DNA of 64,000 bases from contig NZ_JAFEJA010000001.1 of assembly GCF_016919245.1 (NCBI RefSeq), positions 1,364,001 to 1,428,000 of the forward strand, read 5' to 3'. This document shows positions 52,678-62,275 of this stretch, piece by piece. This stretch comes from Streptomyces zhihengii (lineage in GTDB: Bacteria; Actinomycetota; Actinomycetes; Streptomycetales; Streptomycetaceae). Below the pieces are notes generated by a model. The model was given only the letters and a program-made list of their open reading frames with translations, had not been told where the DNA came from and made no database searches. Position numbers and translations under genes: made by a program. How positions within the stretch are numbered: the stretch's first letter is position 1; every line of letters starts with the position of its first letter.

Positions 52678-52902
52678 GAAGGAGTCCGGGCGGCCGGCGT
52701 GCAGAGCACACTCGTACGCCGGCTGTCCCAGCAGCCCCCGGCCGCTCCGCCCGGACGCCTGCGTCACAGGCAACTCCCGTCGCGCCCACAGGCGCCGCCG
52801 AAGCAGCTCCATCCGCCGAACCGACGGCACACCTCCACACCCAGCACCGCCCGACGAACCCCTCAGCGTCCCCGCAGGACGCTTCCCGCCGGAGGCAACA
52901 CC

Positions 52903-54240
52903 GTGAAGGAAATCCTGGACGCGATCCAGTCGCCGGAGAGCACGTCCGCCGACTTCGCCGCTCTGAAGCTCCCCGAGTCCTACCGCGCGATCACCGTGCA
53001 CAAGGACGAGACGGAGATGTTCGCCGGCCTCGAGACCCGGGACAAGGACCCCCGCAAGTCGATCCACCTGGACGACGTGCCGGTGCCGGAGCTCGGCCCC
53101 GGCGAGGCCCTGGTGGCCGTCATGGCCAGCTCGGTCAACTACAACTCCGTGTGGACCTCGATCTTCGAGCCGCTGTCCACCTTCGGCTTCCTGGAGCGCT
53201 ACGGACGGCTGTCCGAGCTCACCAAGCGCCACGACCTCCCCTACCACGTCATCGGCTCCGACCTCGCGGGCGTCGTCCTGCGCACCGGCCCCGGCGTGAA
53301 CGCCTGGACCCCGGGCGACGAGGTCGTCGCGCACTGCCTGTCGGTCGAGATGGAGTCCTCCGACGGCCACAACGACACGATGCTCGACCCCGAGCAGCGC
53401 ATCTGGGGCTTCGAGACCAACTTCGGCGGCCTGGCGGAGATCGCGCTCGTCAAGTCCAACCAGCTCATGCCGAAGCCGAAGCACCTGAGCTGGGAGGAGG
53501 CGGCGGCCCCCGGTCTGGTCAACTCGACCGCCTACCGCCAGCTCGTCTCCCGCAACGGCGCCGGCATGAAGCAGGGCGACAACGTGCTCATCTGGGGCGC
53601 GAGCGGCGGACTGGGCTCCTACGCCACGCAGTTCGCGCTCGCGGGCGGCGCCAACCCGATCTGTGTCGTCTCCAGCGAGCAGAAGGCGGACATCTGCCGC
53701 TCGATGGGCGCCGAGGCGATCATCGACCGCAGCGCCGAGGGCTACAGGTTCTGGAAGGACGAGCGCACCCAGGACCCGAAGGAGTGGAAGCGCTTCGGCA
53801 AGCGCATCCGCGAGTTCACCGGCGGCGAGGACATCGACATCGTCTTCGAGCACCCCGGCCGCGAGACCTTCGGCGCCAGCGTCTACGTCACCCGCAAGGG
53901 CGGCACCATCACCACCTGCGCCTCGACCTCGGGCTACATGCACGAGTACGACAACCGCTACCTGTGGATGTCGCTGAAGCGGATCATCGGCTCGCACTTC
54001 GCCAACTACCGCGAGGCGTGGGAGGCCAACCGCCTCATCGCCAAGGGCAAGATCCACCCGACGCTGTCCAAGGTGTACTCCCTCCAGGACACCGGCCAGG
54101 CCGCGTACGACGTGCACCGCAACCTCCACCAGGGCAAGGTCGGCGTGCTGGCGCTCGCCCCCGAGGAGGGGCTCGGCGTCAAGGACCCGGAGATGCGCGC
54201 CAAGCACCTCGACGCCATCAACCGCTTCAGGAATGTCTGA
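52903..54240 (+). CDS. ccr: Crotonyl-CoA carboxylase/reductase
   Basis: 445 residues of the medium-chain reductase family. Marks: SSVNYNSVWTSIFEPLSTF, LPYHVIGSDLAGVVLRTG, the NADPH-binding WGASGGLGSYATQFALAGG, and HEYDNRYLWMSLKRIIGSHFAN near the C-terminus, typical of carboxylating enoyl reductases. It reductively carboxylates crotonyl-CoA to ethylmalonyl-CoA, the committed step of the pathway and a source of polyketide extender units. GTG at 52903 has GGAGG seven bases upstream. The next gene follows after nine bases. Confidence 0.96.
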   Translation: MKEILDAIQSPESTSADFAALKLPESYRAITVHKDETEMFAGLETRDKDPRKSIHLDDVPVPELGPGEALVAVMASSVNYNSVWTSIFEPLSTFGFLERYGRLSELTKRHDLPYHVIGSDLAGVVLRTGPGVNAWTPGDEVVAHCLSVEMESSDGHNDTMLDPEQRIWGFETNFGGLAEIALVKSNQLMPKPKHLSWEEAAAPGLVNSTAYRQLVSRNGAGMKQGDNVLIWGASGGLGSYATQFALAGGANPICVVSSEQKADICRSMGAEAIIDRSAEGYRFWKDERTQDPKEWKRFGKRIREFTGGEDIDIVFEHPGRETFGASVYVTRKGGTITTCASTSGYMHEYDNRYLWMSLKRIIGSHFANYREAWEANRLIAKGKIHPTLSKVYSLQDTGQAAYDVHRNLHQGKVGVLALAPEEGLGVKDPEMRAKHLDAINRFRNV

Positions 54241-54249
54241 GGTCCCTCC

Positions 54250-56271
54250 ATGACTGAGCGCAAGAAGGACCGGCCCTGGCTCATGCGCACCTACGCGGGG
54301 CACTCGACCGCGGAGGCGTCCAACGAGCTGTACCGGCGCAACCTCGCCAAGGGCCAGACGGGTCTGTCGGTCGCCTTCGACCTGCCGACGCAGACCGGGT
54401 ACGACCCCGACCACGTCCTCGCCCGCGGCGAGGTCGGCCGGGTCGGGGTGCCGGTCTCCCATCTGGGCGACATGCGGCGGCTGTTCCAGGACATCCCCCT
54501 GGAGCAGATGAACACGTCGATGACCATCAACGCGACGGCCATGTGGCTGCTGGCGCTGTACCAGGTGGTCGCCGAGGAGCAGGGGGCCGACAGCACCCGG
54601 CTCCAGGGCACCACCCAGAACGACATCGTCAAGGAGTACCTGTCGCGCGGGACCCATGTGTTCCCGCCCGGTCCTTCGCTGCGCCTGACCACCGACATGA
54701 TCACCTACACGGTGGCCCGTATCCCCAAGTGGAACCCGATCAACATCTGCAGCTACCACCTGCAGGAGGCCGGCGCCACGCCGGTGCAGGAGATCGCGTA
54801 CGCGATGTCCACCGCGATCGCGGTGCTCGACGCGGTGCGCGACTCGGGCCAGGTGCCGGCCGAGAAGTTCGGCGACGTGGTCGCCCGTATCTCGTTCTTC
54901 GTGAACGCGGGCGTCCGCTTCGTCGAGGAGATGTGCAAGATGCGCGCCTTCGGCCGCATCTGGGACAAGATCACCCGCGAGCGCTACGGCATCGGGAACG
55001 AGAAGCAGCGCCGGTTCCGCTACGGCGTCCAGGTCAACTCGCTCGGCCTGACCGAGGCGCAGCCGGAGAACAACGTCCAGCGCATCGTGCTGGAGATGCT
55101 CGCCGTCACACTCTCCAAGGACGCCCGCGCCCGCGCCGTGCAGCTCCCCGCCTGGAACGAGGCGCTGGGCCTGCCCCGGCCCTGGGACCAGCAGTGGTCG
55201 CTGCGCATCCAGCAGGTGCTGGCGCACGAGAGCGACCTGCTGGAGTACGAGGACATCTTCGCGGGCTCGCACGTGATCGAGGCCAAGGTCGGCGCCCTCG
55301 TCGACGAGTGCCTCGCCGAGATCGGGCGGATCCAGGAGATGGGCGGCGCGATGGCAGCCGTCGAGTCCGGCTACCTCAAGTCGCAGCTCGTGTCCTCGCA
55401 CGCCGAGCGGCGGGCGCGGATCGAGGCGGGCGACGAGAAGATCGTCGGCGTCAACATCTTCGAGACGACCGAGGAGAACCCGCTCACCGCCGACCTCGAC
55501 ACGGCCATCATGACCGTCGACCCGGCGAACGAGGCACGGGTCGTGGCCAAGCTGCACGAGTGGCGGGCGGGGCGGGACGAGGTCCGCGCCGCGGAGTCCC
55601 TCGCGGCCCTGAAGAAGGCCGCGGCCGGCACGGAGAACCTGATGGCGGCCACCGTCGAGTGTGCGCGTGCGGGCGTCACCACCGGCGAGTGGGCCTGGGC
55701 GCTGCGGGACGTCTTCGGCGAGTTCCGCGCGCCGACGGGCGTCAGCAGCGCTCCGGTCGCGGTCACCGCGGAGGCCGGCACACCGCTCGCGGCCGTCCGG
55801 GAGAAGGTGTCGCGGACGGCGGACGAGCTCGGCGCCGGCCGGCTGCGCCTGCTGGTGGGCAAGCCGGGCCTGGACGGGCACTCCAACGGCGCCGAGCAGA
55901 TCGCCGTGCGGGCTCGCGACGCCGGGTTCGAGGTGGTCTACCAGGGCATCCGGCTGACGCCGGAGCAGATCGTCTCCGCCGCCCTCGCGGAGGACGTCCA
56001 CTGCGTGGGCCTGTCGATCCTGTCCGGCTCCCACACGGAGCTGGTGCCCGACGTGCTGGAGCGGCTGCGCGACGCGGGCGCCCCGGACATCCCGGTGATC
56101 GTGGGCGGCATCATCCCGAACGCGGACGCCGCCCAGCTCAGGGAGGCCGGCGTGGCCGCCGTCTTCACGCCGAAGGACTTCGGCATCACGGAGATCATCG
56201 GCCGTATCGTCGACGAGATCCGCAACGCAAACAAGCTCAGCCCCCTGGAAAGTTCGGAGGTCCCCGCATGA
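54250..56271 (+). CDS. meaA: Ethylmalonyl-CoA mutase MeaA
   Basis: 673 residues of the B12-dependent acyl-CoA mutase family with catalytic and cobalamin domains in one chain. N-terminal part: [39 protein letters not shown] and [23 protein letters not shown] substrate loop; C-terminal B12-binding motif [15 protein letters not shown] (D-x-H-x-x-G) with later SILSGSH and GGIIP. It rearranges ethylmalonyl-CoA to methylsuccinyl-CoA. Its stop overlaps the next ATG by four bases. Confidence 0.96.
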   Translation: MTERKKDRPWLMRTYAGHSTAEASNELYRRNLAKGQTGLSVAFDLPTQTGYDPDHVLARGEVGRVGVPVSHLGDMRRLFQDIPLEQMNTSMTINATAMWLLALYQVVAEEQGADSTRLQGTTQNDIVKEYLSRGTHVFPPGPSLRLTTDMITYTVARIPKWNPINICSYHLQEAGATPVQEIAYAMSTAIAVLDAVRDSGQVPAEKFGDVVARISFFVNAGVRFVEEMCKMRAFGRIWDKITRERYGIGNEKQRRFRYGVQVNSLGLTEAQPENNVQRIVLEMLAVTLSKDARARAVQLPAWNEALGLPRPWDQQWSLRIQQVLAHESDLLEYEDIFAGSHVIEAKVGALVDECLAEIGRIQEMGGAMAAVESGYLKSQLVSSHAERRARIEAGDEKIVGVNIFETTEENPLTADLDTAIMTVDPANEARVVAKLHEWRAGRDEVRAAESLAALKKAAAGTENLMAATVECARAGVTTGEWAWALRDVFGEFRAPTGVSSAPVAVTAEAGTPLAAVREKVSRTADELGAGRLRLLVGKPGLDGHSNGAEQIAVRARDAGFEVVYQGIRLTPEQIVSAALAEDVHCVGLSILSGSHTELVPDVLERLRDAGAPDIPVIVGGIIPNADAAQLREAGVAAVFTPKDFGITEIIGRIVDEIRNANKLSPLESSEVPA

Positions 56272-57242
56272 GCACGCCCGTGCACCCGGTGAACCGGCTG
56301 CGTCCGCGCCGTTCCTGCCTCGCCGTACCCGGCTCGAACCCGCGGTTCCTGGAGAAGGCCCAGGGCCTGCCCGCCGACCAGGTCTTCCTCGACCTGGAGG
56401 ACGCCTGCGCCCCGCTCGCCAAGCCGGGGGCCCGGCACACCATCGTCAAGTTCCTGAACGAGGGCGACTGGACGGGCAAGACACGGGTCGTGCGCGTCAA
56501 CGACTGGACCACCGAGTGGACCTACCGGGACGTCGTCACGGTCGTCGAGGGCGCCGGGCAGAACCTCGACTGCATCATGCTGCCGAAGGTGCAGAGCGCC
56601 GAGCAGGTCGTCGCGCTCGACCTGCTGCTCACCCAGATCGAGAAGACCATGGGCTTCGAGCCGGGGAAGATCGGCATCGAGGCGCAGATCGAGAACGCCC
56701 AGGGCCTCAACAACGTGAACGCCATCGCCCAGGCGTCGCCGCGGGTGGAGACCATCATCTTCGGCCCGGCCGACTTCATGGCCTCGATCAACATGAAGTC
56801 CCTGGTCGTCGGCGAGCAGCCGCCCGGCTACCCGGCCGACGCCTACCACTACATCCTGATGAAGATCCTGATGGCCGCCCGCGCCAACAACCTCCAGGCG
56901 ATCGACGGCCCCTACCTCCAGATCCGCAACGTCGAGGGCTACCGCGCGGTCGCGCAGCGCGCCGCGGCGCTGGGCTTCGACGGCAAGTGGGTGCTGCACC
57001 CCGGCCAGGTCGACGCGTCGAACGAGATCTTCTCGCCCTCCCAGGAGGACTACGACCACGCCGAGCTGATCCTGGACGCCTACGACTACTACACGTCCGA
57101 GGCCGGCGGGAAGAAGGGCTCCGCGATGCTCGGCGACGAGATGATCGACGAGGCCTCCCGCAAGATGGCGCTGGTCATCTCCGGCAAGGGCCGCGCGGCG
57201 GGTATGAAGCGCACCAGCACGTTCGAGATCCCGGAGGCCTGA
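56268..57242 (+). CDS. Beta-methylmalyl-CoA / malyl-CoA lyase (CitE-like)
   Basis: 324 residues of the HpcH/HpaI aldolase (CitE-like) family: RPRRSCLAVPGSNPRFLEKA at the N-terminus, VFLDLEDACAPLAKPGAR with metal-binding Asp/Glu, KIGIEAQIENAQGLNNVN (metal Glu) and IIFGPADFMASINMK. In this operon it should cleave beta-methylmalyl-CoA to propionyl-CoA and glyoxylate, closing the pathway. ATG at 56268, coupled to meaA by an ATGA overlap. Confidence 0.93.
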   Translation: MSTPVHPVNRLRPRRSCLAVPGSNPRFLEKAQGLPADQVFLDLEDACAPLAKPGARHTIVKFLNEGDWTGKTRVVRVNDWTTEWTYRDVVTVVEGAGQNLDCIMLPKVQSAEQVVALDLLLTQIEKTMGFEPGKIGIEAQIENAQGLNNVNAIAQASPRVETIIFGPADFMASINMKSLVVGEQPPGYPADAYHYILMKILMAARANNLQAIDGPYLQIRNVEGYRAVAQRAAALGFDGKWVLHPGQVDASNEIFSPSQEDYDHAELILDAYDYYTSEAGGKKGSAMLGDEMIDEASRKMALVISGKGRAAGMKRTSTFEIPEA

Positions 57243-57247
57243 GCGCC

Positions 57248-57772
57248 ATGCAGTTCGGACGCACCTACGAGGAGTTCGAGGTCGGGGCGGTCTACAAGCA
57301 CTGGCCCGGGAAGACGGTCACGGAGTACGACGACCACCTCTTCTGTCTCCTGACGATGAACCACCACCCCCTCCACATGGACGCCAACTATGCGGAGAAC
57401 ACCACGGACTTCGGCAAGAACGTCGTGGTGGGGAACTACATCTACTCGCTGCTGCTCGGCATGTCCGTGCCGGACGTCTCCGGCAAGGCCATCGCCAACC
57501 TGGAGATCGAGTCGCTGCGCCATGTGGCGCCGACCTTCCACGGCGACACGATCTACGGCGAGACCACGGTCCTGGACAAGACCCCGTCGAGGTCGAAGAA
57601 CGACCGCGGCATCGTCCACGTCGAGACCAAGGGCTACAAGCAGGACGGCACCCTGGTGTGTGTCTTCCGGCGCAAGGTGATGGTCCCGACCGAGACGTAC
57701 ATCAAGGAGCGCGGCGGCGAGCAGCCCGGCCGTCCCGACCTCGTCGAGCCCGTGAAGAAGCAGGAGAAGTAG
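57248..57772 (+). CDS. MaoC-type mesaconyl-CoA hydratase
   Basis: 174 residues, one hot-dog fold of the MaoC dehydratase family: YEEFEVGAVYKHWPGKTVTEYDDHLFCLLTMNHHPLHMDANYAE holds the hydratase Asp/His region, followed by VVGNYIYSLLLGM and HVAPTFHGDTIYGETTVL. It should hydrate mesaconyl-CoA to beta-methylmalyl-CoA. It is about half the length of the double-hot-dog enzyme of Rhodobacter. Five bases separate it from the lyase stop. Confidence 0.9.
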   Translation: MQFGRTYEEFEVGAVYKHWPGKTVTEYDDHLFCLLTMNHHPLHMDANYAENTTDFGKNVVVGNYIYSLLLGMSVPDVSGKAIANLEIESLRHVAPTFHGDTIYGETTVLDKTPSRSKNDRGIVHVETKGYKQDGTLVCVFRRKVMVPTETYIKERGGEQPGRPDLVEPVKKQEK

Positions 57773-57774
57773 CC

Positions 57775-58980
57775 ATGGCGCGACTCGCCCGGACCGCAGG
57801 TCTGACCGACGTCCAGCAGGAGATCCTCTCCACCGTGAGGGACTTCGTGGACAAGGAGATCATCCCGGTCGCCACGGAGCTGGAGCACAAGGACGAGTAC
57901 CCCCAGGAGATCGTCGACGGCCTCAAGGAGCTCGGCCTGTTCGGGCTGATGATCCCGGAGGAGTACGGCGGCCTGGGTGAGTCCCTTCTCACATACGCGC
58001 TCTGCGTCGAGGAGATCGCCCGCGGCTGGATGTCCGTCTCGGGCATCATCAACACCCACTTCATCGTGGCGTACATGCTCAAGCAGCACGGCACCCAGGA
58101 GCAGAAGGACACCTTCCTGCCCCGGATGGCGCTGGGCGAGGTGCGTGGCGCGTTCTCGATGTCGGAGCCGGCGCTCGGCTCGGACGTGTCGGCCATCACG
58201 TCCAAGGGCGTCAAGGACGGCGAGGAGTACGTCCTGAACGGCCAGAAGATGTGGCTGACGAACGGCGGCACCTCCACGCTCGTCGCCGTGCTGTGCCGGA
58301 GTGACGAAGGACACCCCGAGGGGACCGCTCCGCACAAGTCGATGACCACGTTCCTCGTGGAGAAGGAGCCGGGCTTCGGCGAGGTGCGTCCGGGCCTGAC
58401 CATCCCGGGGAAGATCGACAAGATGGGCTACAAGGGCGTCGACACGACCGAGCTCATCATGGACGGACTGCGCATTCCGGCCAATCGGGTACTCGGCGGG
58501 GTCACCGGCCGAGGGTTTTACCAAATGATGGACGGCGTCGAGGTCGGCCGGGTCAACGTCGCGGCGCGTGGCTGCGGTGTCGCGCAGCGTGCTTTCGAAC
58601 TCGGTGTCTCGTATGCCCAGCAACGTCACACTTTCGGCAAGCCGATCGCCGCGCACCAGGCGATTCAGTTCAAGTTGGCCGAGATGGCCACCAAGGTCGA
58701 GGCCGCCCATGCGATGATGGTGAACGCGGCACGCAAAAAGGACTCCGGGGAACGAAACGACCTGGAGGCAGGGATGGCGAAGTACCTCGCCTCCGAGTAC
58801 TGCAAGGAAGTCGTCGAGGACGCCTTCCGTATCCACGGCGGCTACGGCTTCTCCAAGGAGTACGAGATCGAGCGCCTCTACCGCGAGGCGCCGATGCTGC
58901 TGATCGGCGAAGGTACCGCCGAAATCCAGAAAATGATCATTGGCCGTCGACTGCTCGAGGAGTACCGGTCGCAGGGTTGA
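57775..58980 (+). CDS. Methylsuccinyl-CoA dehydrogenase (acyl-CoA dehydrogenase family)
   Basis: 401 residues. Acyl-CoA dehydrogenase marks: FGLMIPEEYGGLGE, GAFSMSEPALGSDVSAI, GQKMWLTNGGTSTL and, at the end, DAFRIHGGYGFSKEYEIERLYREAPMLLIGEGTAEIQ. The FAD enzyme should oxidise methylsuccinyl-CoA to mesaconyl-CoA in this operon. ATG at 57775 directly follows the MaoC stop. A terminator hairpin follows. The last 500 bases use slightly more AT-rich codons than the preceding genes. Confidence 0.94.
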   Translation: MARLARTAGLTDVQQEILSTVRDFVDKEIIPVATELEHKDEYPQEIVDGLKELGLFGLMIPEEYGGLGESLLTYALCVEEIARGWMSVSGIINTHFIVAYMLKQHGTQEQKDTFLPRMALGEVRGAFSMSEPALGSDVSAITSKGVKDGEEYVLNGQKMWLTNGGTSTLVAVLCRSDEGHPEGTAPHKSMTTFLVEKEPGFGEVRPGLTIPGKIDKMGYKGVDTTELIMDGLRIPANRVLGGVTGRGFYQMMDGVEVGRVNVAARGCGVAQRAFELGVSYAQQRHTFGKPIAAHQAIQFKLAEMATKVEAAHAMMVNAARKKDSGERNDLEAGMAKYLASEYCKEVVEDAFRIHGGYGFSKEYEIERLYREAPMLLIGEGTAEIQKMIIGRRLLEEYRSQG

Positions 58981-59001
58981 TTGTCGCTTTTAGGTCGGTT
59001 A

Positions 59002-59042
59002 CGGCCGGAAGATGATCACACCCTGTCATCATCTTCCGGCCG
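59002..59042 (+). terminator. Terminator at the end of the ethylmalonyl-CoA operon
   Basis: A perfect 15-bp stem (59002-59016 with 59028-59042) with an 11-base loop lies 21 bases after the stop. No U tract follows, as is common here. Confidence 0.8.
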
Positions 59043-59150
59043 TCGACTCGGCTTCTGGCTTTCCCAGTTGCGGGTCGTAACCGATAACATCGACGGAAAG
59101 CCGCCGTCCCCCTGTTGCCAGCGCGGCATCATCCGCTACGAAGGTCATCC

Positions 59151-59807
59151 ATGCCCCACAGCCAAACCTCTGCACATCGCGACAGCCTCCGTGGCGTGCG
59201 TATCGCTCGCGGAGCATCGCCGTGGCTCCTGCCGACCGTCGCCACCGCTGCCCTCAGCCTGGCCCGGTCCCGCCGCTCGCGGCGGGCCGCGACCGTGGCC
59301 GTGCCCGTCACCGCACTCGCGGCGGGCATGCTGTGGTTCTTCCGCGACCCCGAGCGCGAGATCGCTCAGGGCCGGGTCATCTCCCCCGCCGACGGCGTGG
59401 TGCAGAGCATCATGCCGTGGAAGGACGGGCGTACCCGGGTAGCGATCTTCATGAGCCCGCTCAACGTCCACGTGAACCGCGCGCCGCTGGCCGGCACCGT
59501 CACGTCCGTCGAGCACGTGCCCGGTGGCTTCGTCCCCGCGTTCAACAAGGAGAGCGAGAACAACGAGCGCGTTGTCTGGCACTTCGACACCGAACTCGGC
59601 GACATCGAGATGGTGCAGATCGCCGGCGCGGTCGCGCGGCGCATCGTCCCGTACATCCCGCAGGGCACCAAGGTCGAGCAGGGTGAGCGCATCGGTCTGA
59701 TCCGCTTCGGCTCGCGTGTCGACATCTACCTCCCGGAGGGTGTGGACGTCGCCGTCGAGGTCGGACAGACCACGACCGCGGGGGTGACTCGCATTGACCG
59801 TGATTGA
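59151..59807 (+). CDS. psd: Phosphatidylserine decarboxylase proenzyme
   Basis: 218 residues, short bacterial/archaeal-type PSD. Two N-terminal hydrophobic segments anchor it (27-38 and 47-63). Catalytic parts: RVISPADGVVQSI (Asp81), FMSPLNVHVNR (His107), and the self-cleavage site FGSRVDIYLPEG where Ser188 becomes the pyruvoyl group. It makes phosphatidylethanolamine from phosphatidylserine. ATG at 59151 follows AAGG about eight bases upstream. It overlaps pssA. Confidence 0.93.
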   Translation: MPHSQTSAHRDSLRGVRIARGASPWLLPTVATAALSLARSRRSRRAATVAVPVTALAAGMLWFFRDPEREIAQGRVISPADGVVQSIMPWKDGRTRVAIFMSPLNVHVNRAPLAGTVTSVEHVPGGFVPAFNKESENNERVVWHFDTELGDIEMVQIAGAVARRIVPYIPQGTKVEQGERIGLIRFGSRVDIYLPEGVDVAVEVGQTTTAGVTRIDRD

Positions 59808-60657
59808 TCCCGACACACAGGCCGGCAACTGGGCCGCCGACGACGAGGACGACGACGCGGAGGAGATGCCGCTCAGTCTGAGGCTGTCGATAGCGGACAC
59901 CCTCACTCTGGGCAACGCGACGTGCGGATTCATGGCGGTGTACTTCACCACCACCGGAATCCTCATTCCGCACCTCCAGGGCAGCCAGGAGACCGGCATG
60001 GCGCGGCACAGCGCCGCGACGGCCGTGATCCTGATGCTGCTGGCCGCGATCTTCGACCTCTGCGACGGACTCGTGGCCCGCAAGCTGCGGTCCTCGCCGA
60101 TGGGCGCGGAGCTGGACAACCTCTCCGACCTGATCAGCTTCGGGCTCGCCCCCGCGTACTTCGTGCTGGTCTACGGCATGGTCGCGGACGACGCCCACCA
60201 GCGGGTCTCGGCGGTGGCCGCGATCGTGGTGCTGCTGGCGGTGGTGCTGCGGCTTGCGAGATTCTCGTGCGTGACCATGAAGGACGGCATGTTCCAGGGC
60301 ATGCCGAGCCCCTTCGGAGCGCTGACGGTGGTCTCCATCGTGCTGCTGGAGCTGCCCTTCATCCCGACGCTGCTGGCGATCATCGGCACGGCGTGGCTGA
60401 TGGTCAGCCGGGTCGAGTACCCGAAGCCGCGGGGTGTCCTCGCGGTGGCGATGCTCGGCTGGATCGTGGCCGCGATGGGCATGCTGGCGGCGTGGGCGTT
60501 CGACGCGCCCGGCGGCGCGGTGCTCCTCCAGATGGGCTGCGCGCTCCAGATCGTGATGGCGGCGACGATCCCCCTCTTCGCGACCGCCCGTCGCGTGAAC
60601 ACCATCCGGGACAACCGCCGCGAGAACCGCGAGGCCCGGGCGGCCCAGCTCCCGTAA
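59794..60657 (+). CDS. pssA: CDP-diacylglycerol-serine O-phosphatidyltransferase
   Basis: 287 residues with about eight transmembrane helices. The CDP-alcohol phosphotransferase signature is complete: FDLCDGLVARKLRSSPMGAE-LDNLSD, i.e. D-x2-DG-x2-AR-x8-G-x3-D-x3-D. It joins serine to CDP-diacylglycerol to make phosphatidylserine, which Psd then decarboxylates. The TTG start at 59794 overlaps psd by 14 bases; a GTG two codons later is an alternative. A strong terminator follows. Confidence 0.94.
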   Translation: MTVIDPDTQAGNWAADDEDDDAEEMPLSLRLSIADTLTLGNATCGFMAVYFTTTGILIPHLQGSQETGMARHSAATAVILMLLAAIFDLCDGLVARKLRSSPMGAELDNLSDLISFGLAPAYFVLVYGMVADDAHQRVSAVAAIVVLLAVVLRLARFSCVTMKDGMFQGMPSPFGALTVVSIVLLELPFIPTLLAIIGTAWLMVSRVEYPKPRGVLAVAMLGWIVAAMGMLAAWAFDAPGGAVLLQMGCALQIVMAATIPLFATARRVNTIRDNRRENREARAAQLP

Positions 60658-60683
60658 GGGAGACGGGCACGTCCCCCGGGACA

Positions 60684-60727
60684 CCACGAAGGGCCCCGGA
60701 CACCGCACGGTGTCCGGGGCCCTCGTG
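60684..60727 (+). terminator. Terminator after psd-pssA
   Basis: A perfect 15-bp stem (60691-60705 with 60708-60722) with a two-base loop, extended by CACGA/TCGTG outside, lies about 30 bases after the pssA stop. Confidence 0.88.
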
Positions 60728-60903
60728 CGTGGCCGGTGCGGCGGGGCGGGTGGCGGCCGGGTCGTGGGCACGGGCCGGTGGCTCCCGGGCCCAGGGGTCG
60801 GGCCGACAGGTCCTGGGCGGGCGGGCCTGCGGCGGGCCGAAGGCCCCCGGACGCGGTCGCCCCGGACCACCGTGGCGCGCCCGCCCCGGGGGGCGGGAAC
60901 GCG

Positions 60904-60938
60904 GAAGGCCCCCGGCGCGGACGCCGGGGGGCCTTCGT
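60904..60938 (-). terminator. Terminator at the glycerate kinase 3' end
   Basis: A GC-rich inverted repeat with arms GAAGGCCCCCGGCG and CGCCGGGGGGCCTTC, one bulged base and a short loop, about 20 bases beyond the minus-strand stop codon. Confidence 0.65.
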
Positions 60939-60954
60939 GCGCTCTGGGGGGGGC

Positions 60955-62109
60955 TCAGGCCAGGAAGTCGCGGGCGATGTCCGCCGCCACCCGCTCCAGC
61001 AGGGGGCCCGCCTGCGCCATCGAGACCGCCGGGTCCGGTTCCAGGGACGCCAGCGCGTAGGCGCGGCGGATGCCGGCCCGGCCCAGCGCCTCGGGCGGCA
61101 GCGCCAGGCGGCCGCAGACGGCGACGACCTCGACGCCCCGCGCCCTCGCGGCGGCGGCCACCCCGGCGGGCGCCTTGCCGTGCAGGGTCTGCTCGTCCAG
61201 CGAGCCCTCGCCGGTGATCACCAGGGTCGCCTTCTCCAGGGCGGGCGCGAAGCCCAGCACGTCGAGCATGACCTCGATCCCCGGCCGGAAACGGGCGCCC
61301 AGGGCGACCAGCGCCCCGTAGCCGATACCGCCCGCAGCCCCGGCGCCGGGAGCCTTCGCGCACTCCGCAGCCGACGGACCGGTCGCCGTGGTGAGCACCT
61401 CGGCGTAGTGGGCGAGCGCGGCGTCGAGGGCGGCGACGTCGTCGGGGCTCGCGCCCTTCTGCGGGCCGTACACCGCGGGGGCGCCCTTGGGGCCCGTCAG
61501 CGGGTTGTCCACGTCGCTGGCGAGGATCAGGTCGACGCCGGCGAAACGGGCGTCCAGGCCCGAGAGGTCCGCCGTCGCCAGATCCGCCAGCCCGCCGCCG
61601 CCGCGCGCCACCGGCTTGCCGTCGGCGTCGAGGAAGGCGGCCCCGAGGGCCTCCAGCATGCCGGCGCCGCCGTCCGTGGTCGCGCTGCCGCCGACCCCGA
61701 AGACGATCGTGGCCGCCCCCGCGTCGAGCGCGGCCCGCAACAGCTCTCCCGAGCCGTACGTGGTGGCCGTCAGCGGCGCGAAGGTGTCCGGCGGCAGGTG
61801 CTGGAGACCGGACGCCTCCGCCATCTCCACCACGGCCGTGGTGCCGCGCAGGGCGTACGCGGCGGTGACCGGGTCGCCGAGCGGACCGGCCACCCGCACC
61901 TCGCGCCGCTCGAAGCCCGCCGCGACGGCCGCGGCGACCGTGCCGTCGCCGCCGTCGGCGACGGGCAGCGTCTCGACCTCCAGGCCCGGTACGACCTGCC
62001 GGAGCCCGGCGGTCACCCGCTCCGCGACCTGCACGGCCGTCAGCGAACCCTTGAACTTGTCAGCCGCCACGAGAACACGCGCCGACCGAGAAACTGCTCC
62101 GTCCGTCAC
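60955..62109 (-). CDS. Glycerate kinase
   Basis: 384 residues of glycerate kinase type 1: VLVAADKFKGSLTAVQVAERV at the N-terminus, LPVADGGDGTVAAAVAA, FGVGGSATTDGGAGMLEALGA (nucleotide/substrate loop) and VITGEGSLDEQTLHGKAPAGVA near the C-terminus, all diagnostic. It phosphorylates glycerate to 2-phosphoglycerate, feeding glycolysis; glyoxylate from the ethylmalonyl-CoA pathway could enter this way. GTG at 62109 follows AAGGG. Confidence 0.95.
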   Translation of the reverse strand: MTDGAVSRSARVLVAADKFKGSLTAVQVAERVTAGLRQVVPGLEVETLPVADGGDGTVAAAVAAGFERREVRVAGPLGDPVTAAYALRGTTAVVEMAEASGLQHLPPDTFAPLTATTYGSGELLRAALDAGAATIVFGVGGSATTDGGAGMLEALGAAFLDADGKPVARGGGGLADLATADLSGLDARFAGVDLILASDVDNPLTGPKGAPAVYGPQKGASPDDVAALDAALAHYAEVLTTATGPSAAECAKAPGAGAAGGIGYGALVALGARFRPGIEVMLDVLGFAPALEKATLVITGEGSLDEQTLHGKAPAGVAAAARARGVEVVAVCGRLALPPEALGRAGIRRAYALASLEPDPAVSMAQAGPLLERVAADIARDFLA

Positions 62110-62262
62110 CCTTGTATCCCTTGCTTGTCGAACAGGCAGTCGCGCCGCCCCGACCCTATCCGCAGCTCAGGGCCCCCGGCCAGCCCCCGTTCACCCAGCG
62201 ATACGCCCCGCGCCGGGCGGGCCGGTGCCGTCCTGCGGCCCACCCCCGCGGGCCCGATCCTC

Positions 62263-62268
62263 TACGCT
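62263..62268 (+). promoter_or_regulatory. -10 element of leaderless NUDIX gene
   Basis: TACGCT ends seven bases before the GTG at 62276, with no ribosome-binding site. Confidence 0.45.
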
Positions 62269-62275
62269 GCGAGCC

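Larger units (their letters stand above)
52502..52902. other. tetR-ccr intergenic region: terminator, promoter and long leader
   Basis: About 400 bases holding the tetR terminator, an AT-richer segment, the ccr promoter and then about 220 bases of C-rich leader ending in a GGAGG ribosome-binding site. The leader holds no good reading frame and may fold (for example GCCGGCG near 52694 against CGCCGGC near 52717). Confidence 0.6.
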
